Positions 1 to 8,184 of a stretch of 64,000 nucleotides of DNA are shown in pieces. Location of the stretch: positions 99,510 through 163,509 of the forward strand of contig CAVYYK010000031.1 of the NCBI GenBank assembly GCA_963772635.1, in the 5' to 3' direction. A model generated the notes under the pieces. The model was given only the letters and a program-made list of their open reading frames with translations, did no database searches and was not told the origin of the DNA. The translations under genes were made by a program, and so were the position numbers. Position 1 is the stretch's first letter, and every line of letters begins with the position of its first letter. The stretch is from JAUXFS01 sp963772635 (GTDB lineage Bacteria > Pseudomonadota > Alphaproteobacteria > Rhodospirillales > Defluviicoccaceae).

Positions 1-1605
1 GCTCCGGGTCACCGCGAGTTCCTCAAGAACATGGTGACCGGTGCGGCCCAGGCCGACGCGGCGGTTCTGGTCGTCGATGCCGAGGAAGGAGTCCAGGAGC
101 AGACCCGACGCCATGCCTACCTTCTTCACCTGCTCGGTATCCAGCAGGTGGTCGTGGCGATCAACAAGATGGACATCGTCGACTTCTCGGAGGGCCGTTT
201 CCAGCAGGTGGCGTCCGAAGTGAAGGACTACCTGGCGGACCTCGGCATCGACCTTCAACACACGTTGCTGGTTCCCGTTTCCTCCCGTGACGGGGACAAC
301 ATCGTCAACCTGTCCAAGCGGATGCCGTGGTACGAAGGCGTGACGCTGGCAGCGTCGCTCGACGACTTCCAGCCGCCGGTCCCATCCCTGCAATTGGCGC
401 TGAGGTTCCCTATTCAGGACGTCTACAAGTTCGATCAGCGGCGAATCTTCGCCGGCCGTATCGAGAGTGGCCATCTGAACAAGGGCGACACTTTACTGTT
501 TTCGCCTTCCAACAAGACCGCACGCGTATCTTCGATCGAGGCCTGGAGCGCCAAGGAACCGGTCATGGCCGTGCGCGCCGGTGAGTTGATCGGCGTGACC
601 CTGGACGAGCAGTTGTTCGTGGAACGCGGCGAGATGGCGAGCCTGGTCAGCAATCCGCCAATGCTCACCAACGTGTTTCGCGGCAGGTTGTTCTGGCTCG
701 GCCACAAACCCCTTGTTGTCGGCAACCGCTACAAACTGAAGCTTTGCACCGCCGAATTTCAGGTCGAGGTGGAGAAAATCGAGCGGGTCATCGATGTGAA
801 GGATCTCGGCACCGCGCAAGCCGACAAGGTGGAACGGAACGCCGTCGCCGAGGTCGTGCTGCGTTCCCGCGGGTTGATGTGCCTCGACCCTTTTGACGTC
901 AACATTGTCACCGGCCGTTTTGTCCTTGTCGAAGACTTCGATATCGTCGGCGGTGGACTGATCAACATGGACGGTTATGCCGATCAGCGGCCCGGCCAAA
1001 CCATCCGGTCGACCAACATCTTCCGCGTCGAGCACAGGGTCCCGGTGGAGGACCGCTGGCATGCGAATGGCCACAAGGGCGGAATCCTGTGGATGACCGG
1101 GTTGTCGGGGGCCGGCAAATCGACTCTCGGGTTCTTCCTGGAGCAGCATCTGTTCCGCAAAGGATACCAGGTCTACGTGCTCGACGGCGACAATATCCGC
1201 CATGGCTTGTGCGCCGATCTCGGCTTTTCGCCCGAAGATCGCGTCGAGAACATTCGCCGCGTCGGCAATGCCGCGGCGCTGTTCGCCCGTGCCGGCTTCC
1301 TGGTGATCACCGCGTTCATTTCGCCTTACCGGTCCGACCGGGATCGAATTCGCGCGGTGGCGCCGGACATTTTTCACGAGATCCACATCGACGCCAATCT
1401 GGCGGTTTGCGAACAGCGGGATCCAAAGGGTCTTTACGTCAAGGCACGGAAAGGTGAAATTGCCGAGTTTACCGGCGTTTCAGCCCCTTACGAACCGCCG
1501 TTGTCGCCCGAGTTGCGGGTCGACACGGCTGCTCACAGCGCTGAGGAGTGTCTCGCCATTCTGTCGGATTACGTGTCCAGGAATTTCGCTCTAACCAAGC
1601 ACTGA
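1..1605 (+). CDS. cysN/cysC: Bifunctional sulfate adenylyltransferase subunit 1 / adenylylsulfate kinase (CysN/CysC), 5' end outside window
   Basis: The frame is open from base 1, so the gene is cut by the window edge; 534 residues are visible. The N-terminal part is an EF-Tu-like GTPase: the remains of the G3 motif (PGHREF) lie at the edge and the G4 motif NKMD is near visible residue 55; the G1 P-loop must lie upstream. Beta-barrel domains follow, and from about residue 355 an APS kinase domain with its own P-loop GLSGAGKS and a DGDN(I)RHGL segment. With CysD the GTPase half makes APS from ATP and sulfate, and the kinase half makes PAPS in the cytoplasm. The manC gene follows after 10 bases, so the two are probably co-transcribed; that pairing suggests PAPS may feed sulfation of a polysaccharide (inference). 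cysD would be expected just to the left. Confidence 0.95.
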   Translation, partial: APGHREFLKNMVTGAAQADAAVLVVDAEEGVQEQTRRHAYLLHLLGIQQVVVAINKMDIVDFSEGRFQQVASEVKDYLADLGIDLQHTLLVPVSSRDGDNIVNLSKRMPWYEGVTLAASLDDFQPPVPSLQLALRFPIQDVYKFDQRRIFAGRIESGHLNKGDTLLFSPSNKTARVSSIEAWSAKEPVMAVRAGELIGVTLDEQLFVERGEMASLVSNPPMLTNVFRGRLFWLGHKPLVVGNRYKLKLCTAEFQVEVEKIERVIDVKDLGTAQADKVERNAVAEVVLRSRGLMCLDPFDVNIVTGRFVLVEDFDIVGGGLINMDGYADQRPGQTIRSTNIFRVEHRVPVEDRWHANGHKGGILWMTGLSGAGKSTLGFFLEQHLFRKGYQVYVLDGDNIRHGLCADLGFSPEDRVENIRRVGNAAALFARAGFLVITAFISPYRSDRDRIRAVAPDIFHEIHIDANLAVCEQRDPKGLYVKARKGEIAEFTGVSAPYEPPLSPELRVDTAAHSAEECLAILSDYVSRNFALTKH

Positions 1606-1615
1606 TGGCAAATTC

Positions 1616-3064
1616 ATGGGCGAGATCGTCTATCCAGTAATCCTCTCCGGAGGAGTCGGCACGCGCCTGTGGCCGATGTCTCGGGTGCTGCATCCGAAGC
1701 AACTTCTTCCGCTGACCTCCGAGAGGAGCATGCTGCAGGAGACGGTCTCCCGGGTGAGCGGCCCCGGATTCGCGCCGCCGATGATCGTATGCAACCAGGA
1801 GCATCGCTTCGTCATCGCCGAACAGATGCGCGGACTTCAGGTAACCCCCGAGGCGATCGTTCTCGAACCGCAGGGCCGCAACACCGCCCCGGCGGTGACG
1901 GTTGCCGCATTGTTGCTCGCCGCCAAAGACCCGGATGCGATCATGTTGGTCCTGCCTTCGGACCATGTCATTGGCAACCTTGAGCGATTTCGGGACGCCG
2001 TCGCGACCGCGGTGACCGCCGCCCGGGGCGACGCCTTGATCGCCTTCGGTATTCCGCCGACCCGACCCGAGACCGGTTACGGCTACATTCAGCGTGGAGA
2101 CCCATACAACGGCATACCCGGGTGTTTCCGGATCGCCCGCTTCGTCGAGAAGCCTGATCTCCCGACGGCGGAAGCCTACATCGCCAGCGATCAATACGCC
2201 TGGAACAGCGGCATGTTCGTATTCCCCGTCGGCAGCTACCTGGATGAGGTGGCGCGGCTGAAGCCGGACATGTTCGAGCTATGTCGGCAGTCGGTGGCGC
2301 AAGCTACCTCCGACCTGGACTTCCTGCGGCTCGATCGGGCGTCCTTTGCCGCGATGGAGTCGGTGTCCGTCGACTACGCGGTGATGGAACAGACGACCAA
2401 AGGCGCGATTGTCCCTGCGAACATGGAGTGGAGCGACGTCGGCTCCTGGGCGGCCCTGTGGGAAATCAGCGATCGCGACGCCCACGGCAACGTAGAGATC
2501 GGCGACACGATAACGCTGGACGCCCGCAACTGTTATATCCGGGGAGATGGGCGTCTGGTCGCGGTCGTCGGTGTCGAGGACCTCGTCATCGTTGCCACCA
2601 ACGACGTCGTCCTGGTCGTGCCCAAGCAGCGGGCGCAAGACGTCAAGCAGATCGTCGACCTCATCGAAAAAACGGGACGGACCGAGCATTACGTCCACAA
2701 GCGGGTTTTTCGCCCGTGGGGATGGTACGAGTCGATCCACGACGGCCCTCGCTTCCAGGTGAAGGAGATCGTGGTAGAGCCCGGCCAAAGGCTGAGCAAA
2801 CAGGTCCACTATCACCGCGCCGAACACTGGGTCGTCGTCAGCGGTACCGCCAGAGTGTCGCGGGACAACGAGACCTTCTTCCTCACCGAGGACCAATCCA
2901 CGTATATTCCCCACAACGTCAAGCACTCGCTCGAAAATCCTGGCAAGATCCAGCTCAGGATGATCGAGGTCCAGTCGGGCAGCTACCTTGGCGAGGACGA
3001 TATCGTCCGCTTCGAGGACAATTACGGACGCTTGAACGATGGCGAATCCTCCGGCTCCCGATAA
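1616..3064 (+). CDS. manC: Mannose-1-phosphate guanylyltransferase / mannose-6-phosphate isomerase
   Basis: 482 residues, the normal length for the bifunctional AlgA/ManC/CpsB family. The N-terminal nucleotidyltransferase domain opens with GVGTRLWPMSR followed by the HPKQ signature, and EKP occurs near residue 180. The C-terminal type II PMI cupin begins near residue 360 (RPWGWYESI) and carries the metal-ligand type motif QVHYHRAEHWVVVSG. It makes GDP-mannose from mannose-1-phosphate and can interconvert fructose-6-phosphate and mannose-6-phosphate, supplying exopolysaccharide or LPS synthesis. It starts 10 bases after the cysN/cysC stop, so an operon is likely. The family usually has GGSGSRLWPLSR; here Val replaces the first Ser, a mild variation. 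Confidence 0.95.
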   Translation: MGEIVYPVILSGGVGTRLWPMSRVLHPKQLLPLTSERSMLQETVSRVSGPGFAPPMIVCNQEHRFVIAEQMRGLQVTPEAIVLEPQGRNTAPAVTVAALLLAAKDPDAIMLVLPSDHVIGNLERFRDAVATAVTAARGDALIAFGIPPTRPETGYGYIQRGDPYNGIPGCFRIARFVEKPDLPTAEAYIASDQYAWNSGMFVFPVGSYLDEVARLKPDMFELCRQSVAQATSDLDFLRLDRASFAAMESVSVDYAVMEQTTKGAIVPANMEWSDVGSWAALWEISDRDAHGNVEIGDTITLDARNCYIRGDGRLVAVVGVEDLVIVATNDVVLVVPKQRAQDVKQIVDLIEKTGRTEHYVHKRVFRPWGWYESIHDGPRFQVKEIVVEPGQRLSKQVHYHRAEHWVVVSGTARVSRDNETFFLTEDQSTYIPHNVKHSLENPGKIQLRMIEVQSGSYLGEDDIVRFEDNYGRLNDGESSGSR

Positions 3065-3083
3065 CGGTCGCCGGCCGCTTTCC

Positions 3084-3693
3084 TCAAGACGGGTTGGTGG
3101 GCTCCGTCTCCCGCATCGAACGACGGCCGGAGAACACCTCGTACCACCCCGCAAGCGCCGGACGGCCATCGCGCCAATGGTCGTCGGGGAAACGGAACTG
3201 TAGCCAGCCCAGCGCGCAACCGACGGCGATGTGGCCGATCGTTAACGGACCGTCGAGGCCGACGGCCTCGTCCTCCAGGGCATCGAGGCCACGATTGACC
3301 ACCGTCGCCTGTTTCGCCGACCAAGACGCCGAGCGTTCTTTCTCCGGGCGGAGTGCTTCCAATCGCCGCGCTATTCCCGCGTCAAGGATTCCATCCGCCA
3401 ATGCTTGACGCCTGAGCGCCGTCCACCGCGCTCCTCCGGGCGGAGGAAACAGCTTCAGCCCGTCGTGCAGCGTGTCCAGAAATTCGCAGATCACCGGAGA
3501 AGTCATAGAGCGCTTCACCGCCGTCGGTGATCAACGTCGGCACTTTTCCGAGCGGGTTGTCCCCCGGCAAATCGGTGGACGGATCCCGAACGTCGGTGGG
3601 AACCCGCTCGATGCGCCCGTCGAGCCCGGTCTCGATAGCCAACACGATGACTTTACGAACATAGGGCGAGGCTGACGAGTAACGGAGCTTCAT
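3084..3693 (-). pseudogene. Glutathione S-transferase, interrupted by a one-base frameshift
   Basis: Two minus-strand frames together make one GST of about 203 residues. The N-terminal thioredoxin-fold part (MKLRYSSASPYVRKV, then NPLGKVPTL) is read in one frame and the helical C-terminal part (SPVICEFLD through the stop at 3084) in the next. The expected continuous text YDSPVICEFLD is restored by removing one T of the TT at 3500-3501. The start is taken at the ATG at 3693, with AAGGGA upstream; a GTG one codon earlier is possible. The partner gloB, another glutathione-dependent gene, lies immediately upstream on the same strand. Everything outside the one base is intact, so a sequencing error is as likely as a true pseudogene. 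Confidence 0.8.
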
Positions 3694-3708
3694 CACATCC
3701 CTTCGGAT

Positions 3709-4473
3709 TCAGAACATGTCCTTTCGCCGGCGGATCTCGGCGAACACGGCAACCTCGTCCCTTCCAGCAAGCCCGGCGGCCCGTTTCAAGCCCTCGTCAT
3801 CGGCACGCAAAAACGGGTTGGTCGCCCGCTCTTCGGCCATTGTCGACGGCACGGTCGGCTTGCCCGCGGCCCGCAGCGCGCGGATTTCCTCTGCCCGCGC
3901 CTGCAAGGCCGGATTGCCCGGCTCCACGGTCAGCGCAAAAGCTGCATTGCTCTGGGTGTATTCGTGAGCGCAATAGACAAGGGCGTCGTCGGGGAGGGCG
4001 CGGAGCTTGCCGAGGCTCGACCACATCTGCGCCGCCGTACCCTCGAACAGCCGACCGCAACCGAGCGCGAACAACGTGTCACCACAGAAAAGCGTCCGCG
4101 CCTTCTCGAACCAGTAAGCGATATGGCCCACCGTGTGCCCGGAAATCTCGATCACCCGCGCTTTCTGGCTGCCGACGGCAATCTCGTCGCCCTCGCCGAC
4201 GGCAACGTCGATACCGGGGATCCGACGGGCGTCGGCACGGTTACCGACGATGGTGCATCCCGTAGCCTTCTTGAGCTCCAGGTTGCCGCCGACATGGTCA
4301 TGATGGTGATGGGTGTTGAGGATCATGGTCAACGACCAGCCGAGACGATCCAGGGCATCGAGGACCGGTCCGGCGACTGCCGGATCCACCGCGGCGCAGG
4401 CGCCCGTCTCGGGATCGCGCGCCAGGTAGACGTAGTTGTCCGAAAGGACCGGAATCTGATGAACTTCGAGCAT
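3709..4473 (-). CDS. gloB: Hydroxyacylglutathione hydrolase (glyoxalase II)
   Basis: 254 residues with the metallo-beta-lactamase signature THHHHDHVGGN near residue 54, a further ligand His in the SGHTVGHIAYWF stretch, an Asp ligand in FCGDTLFALGCGRLFEGT, and the family C-terminal HAIYC-like segment YCAHEYT. It hydrolyses S-D-lactoylglutathione to D-lactate and glutathione, the second step of methylglyoxal detoxification. The start is placed at the ATG reading MLEVHQIP; an upstream in-frame GTG at 4500 would add nine residues that the family does not have. A GST gene follows on the same strand and a methyltransferase is divergent at 4558. Confidence 0.93.
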   Translation of the reverse strand: MLEVHQIPVLSDNYVYLARDPETGACAAVDPAVAGPVLDALDRLGWSLTMILNTHHHHDHVGGNLELKKATGCTIVGNRADARRIPGIDVAVGEGDEIAVGSQKARVIEISGHTVGHIAYWFEKARTLFCGDTLFALGCGRLFEGTAAQMWSSLGKLRALPDDALVYCAHEYTQSNAAFALTVEPGNPALQARAEEIRALRAAGKPTVPSTMAEERATNPFLRADDEGLKRAAGLAGRDEVAVFAEIRRRKDMF

Positions 4474-4557
4474 GGTCAACCGACGAACCGCGATAGGCAC
4501 CGGAAATCGTTCGCAACACTACACCTCCGCGGGTTGGTGCGCTAAACTCGCCGCGCA

Positions 4558-5271
4558 ATGTGGACGGACGCCGTTGATCTGAGGGATTTCTACGCCTCCG
4601 GGCTTGGCCGTGTGGCCAGACGGATGATCAGCCGGCGCGTCCGCAGCCTATGGCCGGACGTGCACGGTCTCAACGTGCTCGGCCTCGGCTACGCTACCCC
4701 TTTTCTCGGACCTTTTCGTGCCGAGGCGCAAAGGGTGGTGGCGATCATGCCCGCCGGTCAGGGTGTCCTGCATTGGCCGGCGGAGGGCGGCTGCCTGACC
4801 ACTCTCGCCGACGAGACGTGCCTGCCGTTCCCGGACCGTTTCATCGATCGGGTTCTTGTGGTTCACGCACTGGAGTGCGCCGATCGAATCCGGCCGCTGA
4901 TGAGGGAACTGTGGCGGGTGCTCGCCGACGGAGGCCGGCTGCTGGTGGTCGTTCCCAACCGCCGTGGACTCTGGGCGCGAATGGAGAGGACTCCTTTCGG
5001 TCACGGCAGGCCCTATTCGCCATACCAACTATCCCGGGGTCTGCGCGATACGATGTTCACCCCATACCAGTCGGACACCGCCCTGTTCGTGCCGCCGGTG
5101 CGTTCGCGCATGGTGCTGTCTTCGGCCGCCGCCTGGGAACAAATCGGCCAGCGCTGGTTCCCGACGTTCGCCGGAGTCATCATCTTCGAAGCGACCAAAC
5201 AAATCTACGCCGGCCACGTGGTCTATGCCGAAGAGAAACGGAAGAGCTACGCGACGGCCGCGTCCCGATAG
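4558..5271 (+). CDS. Class I SAM-dependent methyltransferase, substrate unknown
   Basis: 237 residues with a Rossmann-like methyltransferase core. Motif I is degenerate (NVLGLGYATPFLGPF), followed by a clear post-core pattern RFIDRVLVVHALECAD and LMRELWRVLADGGRLLVVVPN, typical of the UbiE/Methyltransf_11 group. No membrane segment is seen. It is transcribed divergently from gloB with 84 bases between the two starts; this gloB/methyltransferase pairing is familiar in Alphaproteobacteria, but the substrate is not known to me and cannot be read from the sequence. It ends 12 bases before the convergent metW stop. Confidence 0.85.
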   Translation: MWTDAVDLRDFYASGLGRVARRMISRRVRSLWPDVHGLNVLGLGYATPFLGPFRAEAQRVVAIMPAGQGVLHWPAEGGCLTTLADETCLPFPDRFIDRVLVVHALECADRIRPLMRELWRVLADGGRLLVVVPNRRGLWARMERTPFGHGRPYSPYQLSRGLRDTMFTPYQSDTALFVPPVRSRMVLSSAAAWEQIGQRWFPTFAGVIIFEATKQIYAGHVVYAEEKRKSYATAASR

Positions 5272-5283
5272 CAAACGCGGTTG

Positions 5284-5904
5284 CTAGGTCCTGAGCAAGA
5301 AGACCGCCTGCTCCCCGAACAGATTGACCATAAACAGCTTGCTTCCGAACCCAAGGGGAACGCCGTTTCGATCGAGGGAAATACTGCGGTCGATGGTGAC
5401 ACCCATCTTGCGACAGAGAACGACGAAGTCCCTGATCGTGCACAGATGGATATTGGGCGTCTCGTACCATTCGTAGGGCAATGTCGTGTTGACCGGCATC
5501 CGGCCGGTAACCAGAAGGTGCCAGCGCAGCCGCCAATAGGCGAAATTAGGCAGTGAGACAATGGCGTGGCGCCCGACGCGCAGCAATTGCTCCAAGGTCG
5601 ACTTTGGCGCCCGCATCGCCTGCAGCGTCTGGCTCAGCACCACGTAGTCGAAGGCGTGGTCGGGATAGTCCAACAGGTCCGTTTCGGCATCCCCCTGAAT
5701 CACCGAGAGCCCGGCGCTGACACAGGCGTTGACGCCGTCGACGCTGAGCTCGATGCCCCGGCCGTCCACCCCTTTCTGGTTGACCAGATGATCGAGCAAC
5801 GCGCCGTCGGCGCAACCGACATCGAGCACCCGCGAACCCGGCTCGATCATGTCGGCGATGAGCTGCAGGTCCGCGCGTATGGTATTCGGGGGCGCGGCAC
5901 TCAT
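5284..5904 (-). CDS. metW: Methionine biosynthesis protein MetW
   Basis: 206 residues with a methyltransferase-like fold: motif I RVLDVGCADGALLDHL near residue 25, then DYVVLSQTLQAMRAP and a conserved C-terminal half NTTLPYEWYETPNIHLCTI, which is diagnostic for MetW. It overlaps the metX stop by 4 bases (ATGA), so translation is coupled. In the MetX/MetW systems MetW forms a complex with MetX and is needed for full homoserine acyltransferase activity in several Proteobacteria; that is family knowledge, and the tight coupling here fits it. Confidence 0.93.
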   Translation of the reverse strand: MSAAPPNTIRADLQLIADMIEPGSRVLDVGCADGALLDHLVNQKGVDGRGIELSVDGVNACVSAGLSVIQGDAETDLLDYPDHAFDYVVLSQTLQAMRAPKSTLEQLLRVGRHAIVSLPNFAYWRLRWHLLVTGRMPVNTTLPYEWYETPNIHLCTIRDFVVLCRKMGVTIDRSISLDRNGVPLGFGSKLFMVNLFGEQAVFLLRT

Positions 5905-7088
5905 TCCGTCGGTGTCTTGGGCAATCCGCGGTGCTGAGCGGCTCCGCCGAGGAACCCCTTCAACACGCGATGGAACTCGGGCTCATCAAGCAGAAACGCG
6001 TCATGACCGCTGTTGGACACGATCTCGGCAAAGCTCACGTTGGCCGCCACCGCATTCAAGGCGTGCACGATTCGGCGGCTCTCCACGGTCGGGTACAACC
6101 AGTCGCTGGTGAACGAAATCACGCAGAACCGGATCGGCGTATCAACGAACGCCTTGGCAAGCCCGCCACTGTACCGCGCGGCCATGTCGAAGTAATCCAT
6201 CGCCCGGGTGATGTAGAGATAGGAGTTGGCGTCGAAACGTTCGACGAAGCTGATCCCCTGGTGGCGAAGATAGCTTTCTACCTGGAAGTCGGCGTCGAAG
6301 CCGTAGGTGAGCCCCTCGCGGTTCTGGAGCCGACGGCCGAACTTCTCGTGCAGTTTCGGTTCGGACAGATAGGTGATGTGCGCAGCCATGCGCGCGACCG
6401 CCAGGCCGCGATGGGGGCGCTTGCCATAACGCCAGTATTCGCCGCCGCACCAGTCGGGATCGGCAATGATCGCCTGCCGCCCGACTTCGTGAAAGGCGAT
6501 GTTCTGTGCCGTATGGTGGGCGGCCGAGGCGATCGGCACCGCTGCGAAGACCCGTTCGGGAAACAGCGCCGCCCACTCCAGGACCTGCATGCCGCCCATC
6601 GAGCCACCGATGACCGCGAACAGCTTTTCGATGCCCAGGTGGTCGAGAAGCATCGCCTGGGCGCGCACCATGTCGGCGATGGTGATCACCGGAAACGACA
6701 AGCCCCACGGCTCGCCGGTCTCGGAGTTGATCTCGCTGGGCCCCGCCGAGCCCATGCAGCCGCCGAGAACATTGACGCACAGGACGTAATACTGCGTCGT
6801 GTCCAGCGGCTTGCCGGGTCCCACCATCAAATCCCACCACCCCTCCTTTTGGGTGAGCGGGTGGGATTCGGCCATGAACTGATCGCCGGTCAGCGCATGG
6901 CAGACCAGAACCGCGTTGGATTTGTCCTCGTTCAACCTGCCGTACGCCTGGTAGGCGACGGGAAACTCGCTAAGCTCGACGCCGCAGTCGAGCTTCAGGG
7001 TCCGGTCGCGCCCGAGAAACACCCGATGACCGGGCAGCACGAAGTCGATCGGATCACCCGCCGAAGCTAATCCTTTTGGAAGAATCAT
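5901..7088 (-). CDS. metX: Homoserine O-acyltransferase MetX
   Basis: 395 residues from the chosen ATG. Alpha/beta-hydrolase fold with the oxyanion-side NVLGGCMGSAGPSE, nucleophile elbow GGSMGG (Ser near residue 163), and C-terminal catalytic Asp and His in FTSDWLYP and NSGHDAFLLD. It acylates L-homoserine as the first committed step to methionine in the cytoplasm; acetyl versus succinyl donor cannot be decided here. metW follows with a 4-base overlap. The open frame extends to an ATG at 7130 and another at 7109, but the extra residues look unlike the family and the 7130 start would overlap a likely promoter -10, so the ATG reading MILPKG at 7088 is preferred. I see no SAM riboswitch consensus in the short leader. 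Confidence 0.92.
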   Translation of the reverse strand: MILPKGLASAGDPIDFVLPGHRVFLGRDRTLKLDCGVELSEFPVAYQAYGRLNEDKSNAVLVCHALTGDQFMAESHPLTQKEGWWDLMVGPGKPLDTTQYYVLCVNVLGGCMGSAGPSEINSETGEPWGLSFPVITIADMVRAQAMLLDHLGIEKLFAVIGGSMGGMQVLEWAALFPERVFAAVPIASAAHHTAQNIAFHEVGRQAIIADPDWCGGEYWRYGKRPHRGLAVARMAAHITYLSEPKLHEKFGRRLQNREGLTYGFDADFQVESYLRHQGISFVERFDANSYLYITRAMDYFDMAARYSGGLAKAFVDTPIRFCVISFTSDWLYPTVESRRIVHALNAVAANVSFAEIVSNSGHDAFLLDEPEFHRVLKGFLGGAAQHRGLPKTPTE

Positions 7089-7129
7089 GAGTGGGCATGC
7101 CCGCATGAGTTGCGATCGCTCGCTTCTCA

Positions 7130-7158
7130 TAGCTAGGGATTGTGCCTGGTGGTGTCAA
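7130..7158 (-). promoter_or_regulatory. Possible promoter of metX-metW
   Basis: On the minus strand a perfect TTGACA (7153-7158) is followed after 17 bases by TAGCTA (7130-7135). The -35 is strong; the -10 matches the consensus poorly, as often in high-GC Alphaproteobacteria. It lies between the divergent metX and chorismate mutase genes. Confidence 0.35.
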
Positions 7159-7182
7159 TGTTTTCTTTGCTTTTGAGAGACC

Positions 7183-8184
7183 ATGTCATTATCACTAGGC
7201 GACCTTTCGGAGGACTTCCTTCCGATCCTCAGGATGGCATTTCCGGATCCGAACATGCGTGGCGAAACAACACTGGAAGCGGTGCGGCAGTCGATCGACT
7301 CGATCGACGACGCCATCCAAGACCTGATCATCCAGCGCACCGAGCTGGTAGAGGAAGTCCGCCGCCTGAAGCACGACTGGTCGGTCAAGATACAGCCGTC
7401 GCGTGAGGCGGAAATCGCTTACCGTCTGATCGAGCGCCACAGCGGACCCTTTCCGAAGCGGGAGTTGGTCGCGATCTGGCGCCAGTTGATCACCGCCACA
7501 TTGGCCTTCGAAGGGCCGTTTTCGGTTGCCGTCTACATGCCCTCGCAGGACAGCGGCTACTGGGATCTCGGCCGCGATCAATATGGCCTGTTTACCCCGA
7601 TGAGCCGGCAGGGCTCGGTACGGTCGGTCATCGAGGCGGTGCGGCGTCAGGAAGCGACGGTCGGTATTTTGCCGTTACCCAGTCACGACGACACCGATCC
7701 GTGGTGGCGGCACCTCGTGACCAGCCAGCCGGAAGCGCCCAGGATCATCGCACGCCTGCCGTTCACCGGACCGAGCAACGGGCGCGGCGGCAATCTGGAG
7801 GCTCTGGTCATTTGCCCGGTCGCGGTAAAGCCCACCGGGCGGGACCGCTCGTTTCTTGCGGTCGACTCGGAAAAACGTCTCGGCCTCAACCAGTTTGCCA
7901 CCGCGCTCGCCGAGGTGGGACTGCCGTCGACCTTCGCCACCCTGTGGCGCGACGAGGGGGGAACGCGAGCGTGGTTCTACCTGGCCGAAGTCGAAGGCTT
8001 CCTCACGGTCGAAGACAAGCGTCTCGCCCGGTTCCGCAAAGCCCTTGGAAAACCGCTGAACCAGCTGCTTCTGCTCGGGGGCTACGCCCAGCCGTTGACC
8101 GCCGAGGAGTTGGGGCCGGGAGCTTCGGCGCACAGGACGGCGTCGGCGAAGCAGGCCGGCGGCTGGGACGCGGCGCCCGCATGA
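7183..8184 (+). CDS. Chorismate mutase (AroQ type) with prephenate-dehydratase-like C-terminal region
   Basis: 333 residues. Residues about 28-110 are an all-helical AroQ chorismate mutase (RQSIDSIDDAIQDLIIQR, then LVEEVRRLK and KRELVAIWRQLI). The remaining 220 residues resemble the layout of a prephenate dehydratase plus regulatory region, but I cannot find the dehydratase catalytic TRF motif or the GPEGTFSE-like opening, so dehydratase activity is doubtful. It converts chorismate to prephenate. Start at 7183 with GAGAG just upstream; internal ATGs at 7234 and 7255 are alternatives. The stop overlaps the hisC start (ATGA) and tyrA follows, so the three form an aromatic amino acid operon. Confidence 0.82.
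   Translation: MSLSLGDLSEDFLPILRMAFPDPNMRGETTLEAVRQSIDSIDDAIQDLIIQRTELVEEVRRLKHDWSVKIQPSREAEIAYRLIERHSGPFPKRELVAIWRQLITATLAFEGPFSVAVYMPSQDSGYWDLGRDQYGLFTPMSRQGSVRSVIEAVRRQEATVGILPLPSHDDTDPWWRHLVTSQPEAPRIIARLPFTGPSNGRGGNLEALVICPVAVKPTGRDRSFLAVDSEKRLGLNQFATALAEVGLPSTFATLWRDEGGTRAWFYLAEVEGFLTVEDKRLARFRKALGKPLNQLLLLGGYAQPLTAEELGPGASAHRTASAKQAGGWDAAPA

Noticed and set aside
7089..7182. SAM riboswitch before metX
   Set aside because: The leader left after the likely promoter is about 40 bases and shows no SAM-II type pseudoknot consensus.
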